This document shows positions 8,020 to 15,088 of a DNA stretch of 18,201 nucleotides, piece after piece. Below the pieces are notes generated by a model, which was not told the DNA's origin, made no database searches, and worked only from the letters and a program-made list of their open reading frames with translations. The stretch comes from an uncultured Eubacteriales bacterium (lineage in GTDB: Bacteria; Bacillota; Clostridia; Lachnospirales; Lachnospiraceae): contig CASFUI010000203.1 of the NCBI GenBank assembly GCA_949297565.1, forward strand, positions 1 to 18,201, written 5' to 3'. Made by a program: the position numbers and the translations under genes. Numbering within the stretch: the stretch's first letter is position 1; every line of letters begins with the position of its first letter.

Positions 8020-8715
8020 ATGAAGCTGGTTATAAAAAATCTTAAAAAGAGTTTTGAACAGAAACAGGTGCTTAGGGATATTAATTATGAATTTGAGCGC
8101 GGAAAAATATACGGGCTTCTGGGAAGAAACGGAGCCGGAAAAACCACGCTGTTTAACTGTCTTAACGAGGACATGGAAATCGACGGAGGAGAGTTCTATA
8201 TTGATGACGGCGGCGTCAGAAAGCTGTGCGCAGAGGACTTGGGATATGTATTGTCAACCCCGAATGTTCCGGAATTTCTGACGGGAAGAGAATTTCTGAA
8301 GTTTTTTATTGATATTAACAGAAAAAGAATAACTGATTTAAAATCTGTGGACGAATATTTTGATTTTATGAAAATTGAAGTTGAGGACAGAGATAAGCTG
8401 TTAAAGGACTATTCTCACGGAATGAAAAATAAAATGCAGATGCTTGTAAATATAATATCAAATCCTGATGTGCTGCTGCTTGACGAGCCTTTGACCTCAT
8501 TTGACGTAGTTGTGGCGGAAGAGATGAAGCAGATGCTCAAAGAAATAAAAAATAACCATATAATTATTTTTTCTACACATATAATGGAGCTTGCTCTTGA
8601 TTTGTGCGACGAGATTGTGGTCTTGAATAAGGGCGTTCTCACGGAGATTGACAGAAAAGGCGTTGGCAATGAAGAACTTAAAGCGAAAATTATCGAGGAA
8701 TTGAAGGAGGATTAG
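8020..8715 (+). CDS. ABC transporter ATP-binding protein
   Basis: A 231-residue nucleotide-binding subunit that powers an exporter. The Walker A motif GRNGAGKT is at residues 35-42. The signature is the degenerate YSHGMKNKMQ. Walker B is LLLDEP with D155 and E156, followed by a TSFD D-loop, and the switch histidine is H187 (FSTHIMELA). The degenerate signature and short length fit the ABC-2/drug-bacteriocin export group. The ATG at 8020 is chosen because AAGGAG (8010-8015) precedes it. An in-frame ATG at 7990 would add ten residues and begins within a small hairpin (ATGCCG...CGGCAT, 7990-8007). The following permease gene starts 1 bp after the stop, so the two are translationally linked. Confidence 0.92.
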   Translation: MKLVIKNLKKSFEQKQVLRDINYEFERGKIYGLLGRNGAGKTTLFNCLNEDMEIDGGEFYIDDGGVRKLCAEDLGYVLSTPNVPEFLTGREFLKFFIDINRKRITDLKSVDEYFDFMKIEVEDRDKLLKDYSHGMKNKMQMLVNIISNPDVLLLDEPLTSFDVVVAEEMKQMLKEIKNNHIIIFSTHIMELALDLCDEIVVLNKGVLTEIDRKGVGNEELKAKIIEELKED

Positions 8716-8716
8716 T

Positions 8717-10294
8717 GTGACTGAGGCATTTATAATTTCCTTTAAATTAAGAAATACATATAGAGTCAACAGTATTATTTATTCTGTTAAACAGCTTCCG
8801 CTTATTAAAAAAGTGTTGTCTGACAGCCTGTATGAAAGTTCAGGGCTGAAAACTCTTGCGAATATAATCAGTATAATAACTGAAATAGTAAACACGTTCA
8901 TAGGCAAATTTATATATATGGCGCTTATGGTATACATGGCGTCAATACTTTACAGTTCGGACAATGCTGATATTTTTATTCATATTTTTACTTTTCTTAC
9001 CCTGTGCGGAGGACTTTTAAATACATATATGTTCAATCCCACGAAGGATAAATATTACGCGATTATAATTATGAATATGGACGCGAAAAAATATACGCTC
9101 TCAAACTATTATTATCAGCTTATCAGGGTTTTTATCGGATTTCTGCCGTTTACGTTATTATTCGGTATATTAGAGGGCGTATCTGTATGGATTGCGCTTA
9201 TTATGCCGGTGTATGTTGTTTCGGTAAAAATTATAGTAAGCAGTTATGCAATATGGGATTTTAAGAGGACAAAAAAGGCAAAAAACGAAAATATTCCTTC
9301 GGCAGTTTTATGGGCGCTTGTGGCGCTGTTTCTGCTTGCTGCCTACGCGCTTCCTCTGTTGGATATAATAATAAGACCAGCAGTTTTTGCTGTTTTGTCT
9401 GTACTGTCTGCGGCTGCTGCAATATACGGCTTCTTAAAAATAAACAGCTTTGAAGATTACAGAAAAATGTATAAGCAGCTTTTGACACAGACAAATGTAT
9501 ACAGAGGAGATAAGCAGAATACTGCGGAGGCTGTGAAGAAGGCAAGCTTAAACCGCATAGAGCTGGATAAAAATTATGTGAGCAATAAATCGGGCTTTGC
9601 GTATTTTCATGAGCTTTTTGTGCAGCGCCACAGAAAAATTCTCACAAAATCCGCAAGACTTCAGGCGGCGGTTTGCCTTGTCGTGCTCGCCGGGGCTATT
9701 GCGGGAATATATCTGGATGCGGAATTTAAGCAGACAACAAACAGACTTTTGCTTACGTATATACCGTATTTTGTGTTTATTATGTACTGCATGAACAGAG
9801 GAACAACGGTCACTCAGGCGATGTTTATGAACTGTGACCACAGCATGCTTACATACAGAATATACAGAACTCCTAAAGTAATATTGGGGATTTTTAAGGA
9901 ACGATTGAAGACGCTTATAAAAATTAATTTACTTCCGGCTTCCGTCATAGCGGCAGGGCTTACGCTTTTGCTGTATATATCGGGCGGAACTGATAATGTG
10001 TGGAATTACCCTGCGCTGTTTTTGTCGATAGAGGCGATGAGCATATTTTTCTCAGTGCATTACCTTGTTATGTACTATCTGCTTCAGCCATACAACGCGG
10101 ACACGGAGATTAAGAGCAGCACGTATAAGGTTGTACAGATATTGACGTACGTTGTGAGCTACATATGTATAGAGGTAGAGCTTCCGACGGTTATATTCGG
10201 CATGGCTATGGTTTTGTTCTGTGCGGTATATTGTATTGTCTCTCTTTTTCTGGCATATAAATATGCGCCTAAGACATTCAGGATAAGAAGATAA
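8717..10294 (+). CDS. ABC transporter permease (large, uncharacterised exporter type)
   Basis: A 525-residue very hydrophobic protein with about 10-12 membrane segments. There is one cluster near 50-105, another at 130-245, a hydrophilic stretch of some 70 residues (about 245-315), and a second cluster at 317-515, consistent with a two-half permease. It has no clear domain signature, so the permease call rests on topology and its place beside the ATPase. The GTG start at 8717 is supported by AAGGAGG at 8704-8710, which lies inside the last codons of the ATPase gene. The substrate is unknown. Peptide, lipid or drug export are the usual roles of such pairs. Confidence 0.75.
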   Translation: MTEAFIISFKLRNTYRVNSIIYSVKQLPLIKKVLSDSLYESSGLKTLANIISIITEIVNTFIGKFIYMALMVYMASILYSSDNADIFIHIFTFLTLCGGLLNTYMFNPTKDKYYAIIIMNMDAKKYTLSNYYYQLIRVFIGFLPFTLLFGILEGVSVWIALIMPVYVVSVKIIVSSYAIWDFKRTKKAKNENIPSAVLWALVALFLLAAYALPLLDIIIRPAVFAVLSVLSAAAAIYGFLKINSFEDYRKMYKQLLTQTNVYRGDKQNTAEAVKKASLNRIELDKNYVSNKSGFAYFHELFVQRHRKILTKSARLQAAVCLVVLAGAIAGIYLDAEFKQTTNRLLLTYIPYFVFIMYCMNRGTTVTQAMFMNCDHSMLTYRIYRTPKVILGIFKERLKTLIKINLLPASVIAAGLTLLLYISGGTDNVWNYPALFLSIEAMSIFFSVHYLVMYYLLQPYNADTEIKSSTYKVVQILTYVVSYICIEVELPTVIFGMAMVLFCAVYCIVSLFLAYKYAPKTFRIRR

Positions 10295-10363
10295 TCAGTG
10301 CGTGAAAATCCCCATGAAGTCTAATATGTCTTTTAAGCATAAATATAAATTAAATATAAGCAT

Positions 10364-10392
10364 TAGAAATAAATAATATTAAAATATATAAT
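10364..10392 (+). promoter_or_regulatory. Candidate promoter of the decarboxylase-like/cupin pair
   Basis: TAGAAA at 10364-10369 and TATAAT at 10387-10392 are 17 bp apart, about 55 bp before the ATG at 10448. The surrounding 150 bp is extremely AT-rich, so a chance match is possible. No clear terminator of the ABC genes is seen in the same gap. Confidence 0.4.
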
Positions 10393-10447
10393 AATTTATG
10401 CAGAGACAGCAGTTAATAAAATATATAAAGCGGAAGAAGGTATAGTT

Positions 10448-11134
10448 ATGAATTTGTATGAGACGGACGGCGAGTTTATGGAACGCTTTGACGAGTTCCG
10501 TTACAATGAGGTTGTGAATGAGCCGGGAGTCAAGCTTGACGAAAAGACGAGATATATGGCGATTTTAGCGTCGCTGCTCGGCTGTCAGGGGCTTGACGAG
10601 TACAGAGATGTTTTAAAGAAGGCTCTTCGTGAGGCTGTTACTCCCGTGGAGGCAAAAGAAATAGTATATCAGGCTATAGATTATTTGGGGATAGGAAGAG
10701 TCAGAGGCTTTTTAAATGTCACAAATGAGGTTATGAAGGAGCTTGGTATAGCTTTGCCTCTGCCAAATCAGGCTGCAACAACTATGGAGACGCGTCTTGA
10801 AAAAGGCGTGCAGGCACAGGTGGATATTTTCGGTGACGGAATGAAGGAATTTTACAAGGGAGGTCATATAAACCGCTGGCTTGCAGGAAACTGCTTCGGG
10901 GATGTATATACCAGAAATGGTCTTGATTTAAAGCAGCGAGAAATGATTACGTTTTGTTATATTGCCGCTCAGGGAGGGTGTGAGCCTCAGCTTATAAGCC
11001 ATGCCGGAGGCAATATGAGAATAGGAAACGACAGACAGTTTCTTATAAGCGTTGTGTCGCAGTGTGTTCCTTATATCGGTTATCCCCGCAGTTTAAATGC
11101 GCTCAGATGTATCGAAGAGGCGGCAAAACAGTAA
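10448..11134 (+). CDS. Carboxymuconolactone decarboxylase family protein, two tandem domains
   Basis: A 228-residue soluble protein with two copies of the all-helical CMD/AhpD-type fold. The first (about 30-100) shows TRYMAILASLLGCQG and AVTPVEAKEIVYQA. The second (about 125-215) shows LDLKQREMITFCYIAAQGG followed by C178 and H185 in the position of the family's conserved region. Neither copy has the CxxC pair of the peroxide-reducing AhpD group, so redox activity through a disulfide is unlikely. The first domain also lacks the histidine. AGAAGG at 10433-10438 supports the ATG. Its cupin neighbour is a common partner of this family, which suggests action on a shared small ring or lactone substrate or on a reactive aldehyde. 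The true substrate is unknown, and the family name should not be read as proof of muconolactone metabolism. Confidence 0.85.
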   Translation: MNLYETDGEFMERFDEFRYNEVVNEPGVKLDEKTRYMAILASLLGCQGLDEYRDVLKKALREAVTPVEAKEIVYQAIDYLGIGRVRGFLNVTNEVMKELGIALPLPNQAATTMETRLEKGVQAQVDIFGDGMKEFYKGGHINRWLAGNCFGDVYTRNGLDLKQREMITFCYIAAQGGCEPQLISHAGGNMRIGNDRQFLISVVSQCVPYIGYPRSLNALRCIEEAAKQ

Positions 11135-11183
11135 AATAACTGTAAAATTATATTAAAAATAAAATTTGAAATGGAGGATTATC

Positions 11184-11624
11184 ATGAAATATTCAGATAA
11201 AAAAGAATTTGAAAATGCAAATAAATTCGGCTTGGGTGCGCCTAACGAGGCGTTTGCAAAATACTTTGTGGGAAGTTCTTTCTTAAATCCGCTGACCGAA
11301 GCCGGAAAGACACCGATTTTTATTGCCAATGTAACATTTGAGCCGGGCTGCCGCAATAACTGGCATATACATCACGCTTCAAACGGAGGCGGACAGGTGC
11401 TTATCTGTACATGCGGCGAGGGCTGGTATGTAGAGGAGGGCAAGGAGCCTGTCAGCTTAAGCGAGGGTTCATTTGTGTATATTAAGCCTGAGGTTAAGCA
11501 CTGGCATGGAGCCAAAGCTGACAGCTGGTTTTCACATATTGCGATAGAAGTTCCGGGAGAGAGCTGCTCAAATGAGTGGCTGGAGGCTGTTACAGACGAA
11601 GAGTACTCAAAGCTTGAAGGCTGA
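11184..11624 (+). CDS. Cupin domain protein
   Basis: A 146-residue single-domain cupin. Motif 1 is NNWHIHHASNGGGQVL, with metal ligands probably H61, H63 and Q71. Motif 2 is GSFVYIKPEVKHWHGA, with H106/H108. The conserved glycine and proline turns of the beta barrel are in place. GGAGG at 11174-11178 selects the ATG at 11184; an upstream in-frame TTG at 11166 lies before the ribosome site and is rejected. It follows the CMD-like gene by 49 bp and belongs to the same transcript. Cupins beside CMD proteins usually act as metal-dependent isomerases, decarboxylases or oxygenases of small molecules. The reaction here is not known. The frame is followed, behind its TGA, by a dehydrogenase remnant in the same phase. 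Confidence 0.88.
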   Translation: MKYSDKKEFENANKFGLGAPNEAFAKYFVGSSFLNPLTEAGKTPIFIANVTFEPGCRNNWHIHHASNGGGQVLICTCGEGWYVEEGKEPVSLSEGSFVYIKPEVKHWHGAKADSWFSHIAIEVPGESCSNEWLEAVTDEEYSKLEG

Positions 11625-11751
11625 GATCAAAACGGCGGTATGCTTGCCGGTTCGCAATAATTTTAAAGGAATGGAAAAGCTGCTCAAAAGGTATATTGAT
11701 GAGGGAATACTGGGGAAGTTGTCATGCGAGGGATTTTATAAGTATGATTAA
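11625..11751 (+). pseudogene. C-terminal remnant of a 3-hydroxyacyl-CoA dehydrogenase
   Basis: Directly after the cupin stop, and in the same phase, about 41 codons stay open to a TAA at 11749-11751. The last part reads LLKRYIDEGILG, then KLSCEGFYKYD. This closely matches the end of 3-hydroxybutyryl-CoA-type dehydrogenases, which normally finish (Y)IDxGxLGxKTGxGFYxY. Here KTG has changed to LSC, and the NAD-binding and catalytic parts are absent. No ribosome site precedes the only ATG (11671). I read it as the decayed tail of a lost gene. A translated 26-residue peptide or stop read-through from the cupin is much less likely. Confidence 0.55.
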
Positions 11752-11774
11752 TAATATATGCCGTTTTGTGACAG

Positions 11775-11804
11775 TTAAAAATTCAACCAATATTAAAGTA
11801 TAAT
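11775..11804 (+). promoter_or_regulatory. Candidate promoter of the pectate lyase gene
   Basis: A perfect TATAAT at 11799-11804 has TTAAAA (4 of 6) at 11775-11780, 18 bp upstream. The predicted transcription start is near 11811, the first base of the 18-bp stem. It would give a leader of about 327 nt before the TTG at 12138. Confidence 0.45.
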
Positions 11805-11810
11805 TAAGAG

Positions 11811-11849
11811 GACACATTTGCCGTGTATAAAATACATGGTGAATGTGTC
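11811..11849 (+). other. 18-bp RNA hairpin at the predicted start of the pectate lyase leader
   Basis: Bases 11811-11828 pair with 11832-11849 over 18 positions around an AAA loop. Fifteen pairs are Watson-Crick and three are G-U, so the fit is better as RNA than as a DNA palindrome. TTT follows, too short a tract for a confident terminator. It could be a 5' stabiliser, an attenuator or a protein-binding site; a terminator for the cupin operon is the main alternative. Confidence 0.6.
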
Positions 11850-12137
11850 TTTGTGCTATAAAAATAAATCACAAATGAGGAGATTTTACAATGTAAGCGG
11901 GGTGAATATAAAAGATATTGAAAATGCTGCTTGTGATTTTTATAAAAGAATATACCTGCATGGGAAATGTGAAAAAAACTTCACATTAGGCCTGAATTTT
12001 ACAAAAATACAGGTTTCTACACATATTTCTGCATACAAAATGAGTACCAAAGTACTATATATTTTAAACTGTTAGTATGTTAATTTTCATTTTGGGAAGG
12101 TTAGCAAATAATAACATTTATTAAGGAGGTATTTATT
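11850..12137 (+). promoter_or_regulatory. Long non-coding leader of the pectate lyase gene
   Basis: Apart from the first hairpin, this stretch holds a ribosome site GAGGAG (11877-11882) followed by ATG and immediately TAA (11891-11896), that is, a start-stop unit without coding length. It also holds two more stems: ATGTGAA/TTCACAT (11967-11973, 11980-11986), and CCTG-ATTTT/AAAAT-CAGG (11991-12013, one mismatch). An 85-codon TTG-started frame (11818-12075) has no ribosome site or domain. The function is unknown; no known riboswitch class was recognised. Confidence 0.4.
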
Positions 12138-13634
12138 TTGTATTGTAAGGTAAGAAGGGCAATATCATATTTGATGCTGATATGCCTGTTCGTCGGGGTT
12201 ATGTCAGCGGCAGATTTGCAGAGCGCATCTGCTGCAACGTCGAAGTCTTGGAACTTTAAAAATTCGGGGTTTAATAATTTAGGTACAATTTCTTCGACTA
12301 AGACAGTGGACGGGCTGTCGCTTATTGCAACAAGCTCAAAGACAATGACAGTAAAAGAAGAAAAAGTCACAGTGAGCGGTACGGAATATACACATACGCT
12401 TGCTCTTGGAGGTTCAGGTACGACGTCTTACAGGTCTGTGAAAGTTCCTGTTTCAGGTACGGATACAATTAAGGTTGTGCTCAGAAGCTCGGGAAGCTCG
12501 TCAAGAACGCTTGTGGTTGCTGATTCAAACGGCAGCAAACTTGGCACAATTACGGCAGGCAGTACGGCGTCACTTGGAACATACAGCTATTCGGGAGCGG
12601 CAGGGTATGTATACCTGTATTCTTCAAACAGCGGAATTAACTTATATAAAATCCAGGTAGATTCCTATGGCTCAGGCAGCGGATCTTCAGGAGGAAGTTC
12701 ATCGGGCAGCGTATCTTCGGGCGGAAATCAGATAATTGTAAAAAACGGCGGAACATCGCTTTCAGATGCTGTTAAAAAAGCATCATCAGGGACGACAATA
12801 GTTATTGACGGAACTGTAAAATCCGGGGCCGTATCATTGCCGGCAGGTGTTAATATTTCAGGAAAAAATAATGCCACAATAGATTTTTCACAGACTTCAG
12901 GAAGTTCCGGCAGAGGTATAACAATTTCAGGGAACGGAAGTACGGTTGAAAATATCACTGTAAAAAATGCTTCTGATAACGGAATTTATATAACCGGGTC
13001 AAACAATACATTTAAGTATGTAACCTGCTGCTATAATGATGACGCGGGTTTCCAGGTTTCAAACGGAGGCGCATACAACAGCTTTTATAATTGTTATTCT
13101 CATCACAATGCCGATGCTAAGGGGGAAAACGCAGACGGATTTGCAGTGAAGCTTCATTCAGGAGAGGGAAATTATTTTGAAAACTGCAAGGCTGAGTATA
13201 ACAGTGATGACGGCTGGGATTGTTATGCGGCACACGGAGCGGTAAAGATTGTGAACTGCGAGGCAAATTATAACGGATACTGTGACGGAATTTATGGCGA
13301 CGGCAACGGCTTTAAAATGGGCGGAGTTGACAATAAGACTAGCGGGGTGGCTGCTCATCTTGATCCGCTGAATCATGTTTTAATCGGATGCAGCGCAAAA
13401 GGAAATTATGCAAACGGTTTTGACAGAAATAATCAGAGCGGTGTAGTTACAATGCAGAAATGTGTAGCAGATTCAAATAAGGGGAAAAATTATAACTGGC
13501 CGTTAAAGGGAACGCCGTCAGCCCTTGGATATCAGGTTACTTTCGGAAAAGCAATTATACAGGACTGCACGTCTATCAACGGAAAGAATAATATTTCAGG
13601 CGCTACATTAAAAGGAAACTGTATAGGCTTTTAA
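12138..13634 (+). CDS. Secreted pectate lyase, polysaccharide lyase family 9
   Basis: A 498-residue exported enzyme that cleaves pectate by beta-elimination. It starts with a signal peptide (basic KVRR, hydrophobic 10-23, likely cut near A32/A33). A beta-sandwich-like N-terminal domain follows (about 35-175) and may bind carbohydrate, then a Ser/Gly linker (about 177-196), then a right-handed beta helix. The helix shows D333, D357, D358 and D361. Their spacing (24, 1 and 3 residues) equals that of the calcium ligands D209, D233, D234 and D237 of Dickeya Pel9A. K393, in GNGFKMGG, is the likely counterpart of its catalytic K273. AAGGAGG (12123-12129) selects the TTG at 12138; a later ATG would cut into the signal peptide. 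No anchoring motif is visible at the C-terminus, so it is probably released. Confidence 0.9.
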   Translation: MYCKVRRAISYLMLICLFVGVMSAADLQSASAATSKSWNFKNSGFNNLGTISSTKTVDGLSLIATSSKTMTVKEEKVTVSGTEYTHTLALGGSGTTSYRSVKVPVSGTDTIKVVLRSSGSSSRTLVVADSNGSKLGTITAGSTASLGTYSYSGAAGYVYLYSSNSGINLYKIQVDSYGSGSGSSGGSSSGSVSSGGNQIIVKNGGTSLSDAVKKASSGTTIVIDGTVKSGAVSLPAGVNISGKNNATIDFSQTSGSSGRGITISGNGSTVENITVKNASDNGIYITGSNNTFKYVTCCYNDDAGFQVSNGGAYNSFYNCYSHHNADAKGENADGFAVKLHSGEGNYFENCKAEYNSDDGWDCYAAHGAVKIVNCEANYNGYCDGIYGDGNGFKMGGVDNKTSGVAAHLDPLNHVLIGCSAKGNYANGFDRNNQSGVVTMQKCVADSNKGKNYNWPLKGTPSALGYQVTFGKAIIQDCTSINGKNNISGATLKGNCIGF

Positions 13635-13767
13635 CAGGCACAGATTTTATAAGCAGAAATATAATATTTTGTGTTAATAATTAAAAACAGTTTATGATTT
13701 GCTGCCTTCCCAAAGTCAAAAATATAGTGTGCTGAGGAAGAATATATGGCTGACGGCACAAAATGAG

Positions 13768-13812
13768 AAACAGGTCTGTAACAAGATATCAAAATCTGTT
13801 ACAGACCTGTTT
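13768..13812. terminator. Bidirectional terminator between convergent genes
   Basis: A perfect 16-bp stem (13768-13783 with 13797-13812) and a 13-nt loop. The + strand continues with more T. On the - strand the arm is followed by TTT and then CTCATTTT. It serves the pectate lyase (+) and the aldo-keto reductase, whose stop is directly next to the stem at 13813. The 130 bp between the lyase stop and the stem holds nothing recognisable. Confidence 0.85.
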
Positions 13813-14913
13813 TTACTTCTCAAACGCCGCTATTTTTTTAAGATAATCAGGAATTGCAATGTGCTGAGGACAGTTGTGCTCACAGCGGTGGCAGTTCAGA
13901 CAGTCGGAAGCCTTTCCTCGGTTATATGTAATTCTGTCGTGGTACATTCCCGAAAAATTCCCGTTAATTTTATAGTTATTGTACAGTCCGAAAAGCTGCG
14001 GTATAGAGATGTTTTTCGGACAGACCTCTGTGCAGTACCCGCATGAGGTACAAGGAATTTCGGTAGATTTTTCAATTATTTCAACAACTTTGGAGAGAAG
14101 CTGTTTTTCAGATTCGCTTACAGGCTCAAAGTTATTAAAAATATTTGTGTTTTCAATTACCTGTTCCATAGTATTCATACCGCTTAAAACCATCATTACA
14201 TTGTCAAGCGACGCTGCAAAGCGAAGAGCATAGGAAGCCGCGGATGCGTCAGGTTTAAAATTTTTAAGCAAATCTTCCGCCTCAGGAGGGAGATTTGCAA
14301 GAGTTCCACCCTTTACAGGCTCCATAACGATAACGGGTTTATTATGGCTTACTGCGGTTTCATAGCATTTGCGGGACTGGATAATGTCGTTGTTCCAGTC
14401 AAGATAATTAATCTGAAGCTGTACAAAATCAACCTCAGGGTGTTCGGTTAAAATCCGGTCAAGCATTTCGGCGTCATCGTGAAAAGAGAAACCGAAATTT
14501 TTAATTTTTCCTTCCTCCTTCATGCGCTCCGCAAATTCAAAACCGCCGAAAGCCTGGGTTTTAGCATAACGGTCTTTACCCATATTGTGCATGAGATAGT
14601 AATCAAAATAACCGACTCCTGTGCGCTCAAGCTGCTGCTTAAAATAAACAGGATATTCTTCGCCTGATTTGACAAGAACAGTCGGCATTTTGTCGGCAAA
14701 AATATAACTTGAGCGGTCATATCTGTCCGCGAGAGCAGCTTTCATGGCAGGCTCTGATTTCTGGTCGTGATAAGGGTATGCGGTATCAAAATAAGTAAAG
14801 CCTGCTGCAATAAATTTATCGACAAGATCATTTAAAAGCTCCTGATTAATAGAAGTTTTATCATCAGGGTTTTGCAGAGGAAGCCTCATTGCGCCGAAAC
14901 CTAATTTTTTCAT
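13813..14913 (-). CDS. Aldo/keto reductase with C-terminal double [4Fe-4S] ferredoxin part
   Basis: A 366-residue oxidoreductase. The N-terminal TIM barrel (LGFGAMRLPLQ at the start) holds the catalytic tetrad D43, Y48 (FDTAYPYHD), K75 (FADKMP) and H109 (YLMHNMG). The C-terminal part (about 285-355) has two cysteine clusters. C288, C291, C294 and C298 form the first, and C338, C341, C344 and C348 the second, each a CxxCxxCxxxCP [4Fe-4S] site. This anaerobe-specific group is annotated in many Clostridia; the electron partner and carbonyl substrate are unknown. The start at 14913 is preceded by AGGAGG on the - strand. An in-frame upstream ATG at 14940 adds nine residues before the ribosome site and is rejected. 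It faces the pectate lyase and diverges from the nucleosidase gene; a role in sugar-acid or carbonyl reduction after pectin breakdown is possible but not shown. Confidence 0.92.
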   Translation of the reverse strand: MKKLGFGAMRLPLQNPDDKTSINQELLNDLVDKFIAAGFTYFDTAYPYHDQKSEPAMKAALADRYDRSSYIFADKMPTVLVKSGEEYPVYFKQQLERTGVGYFDYYLMHNMGKDRYAKTQAFGGFEFAERMKEEGKIKNFGFSFHDDAEMLDRILTEHPEVDFVQLQINYLDWNNDIIQSRKCYETAVSHNKPVIVMEPVKGGTLANLPPEAEDLLKNFKPDASAASYALRFAASLDNVMMVLSGMNTMEQVIENTNIFNNFEPVSESEKQLLSKVVEIIEKSTEIPCTSCGYCTEVCPKNISIPQLFGLYNNYKINGNFSGMYHDRITYNRGKASDCLNCHRCEHNCPQHIAIPDYLKKIAAFEK

Positions 14914-14958
14914 AAAGTACCTCCTGATTTCAAAATACATATATAAACATTTAATTAT

Positions 14959-14987
14959 ATAATAAATTTTTTCGATACTCTAAACAA
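14959..14987 (-). promoter_or_regulatory. Weak candidate promoter of the aldo-keto reductase gene
   Basis: On the - strand TTGTTT (14982-14987) and TATTAT (14959-14964) are 17 bp apart, about 45 bp before the start at 14913. The region is AT-rich and a second -10-like TATAAT lies at 14954-14959, so the exact site is uncertain. Confidence 0.3.
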
Positions 14988-15027
14988 GGGAAAATTTTAT
15001 TAAAATAAAGAAAAAAGTATAATATTT

Positions 15028-15036
15028 TGCTATAAT
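15028..15036 (+). promoter_or_regulatory. Extended -10 promoter of the nucleosidase/radical SAM operon
   Basis: TGCTATAAT at 15028-15036 is a perfect extended -10. No good -35 is seen, as is usual for this promoter type. The predicted start near 15043 leaves about 46 nt to the ATG at 15089. Another TATAAT at 15018-15023 is a possible alternative. Confidence 0.45.
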
Positions 15037-15088
15037 AACATGAAATGAAAACCTGTTGAGCGAAAAAAGCTGAGGAACGGAGATTGAA

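Noticed and set aside
11818..12075. 85-codon TTG-started frame before the pectate lyase
   Set aside because: It begins inside the 18-bp hairpin, lacks a ribosome site and has no domain; the stretch reads better as a leader.
13699..14046. 115-codon + strand frame at the end of the aldo-keto reductase gene
   Set aside because: It is antisense to the iron-sulfur part of a clear gene and crosses the bidirectional terminator.
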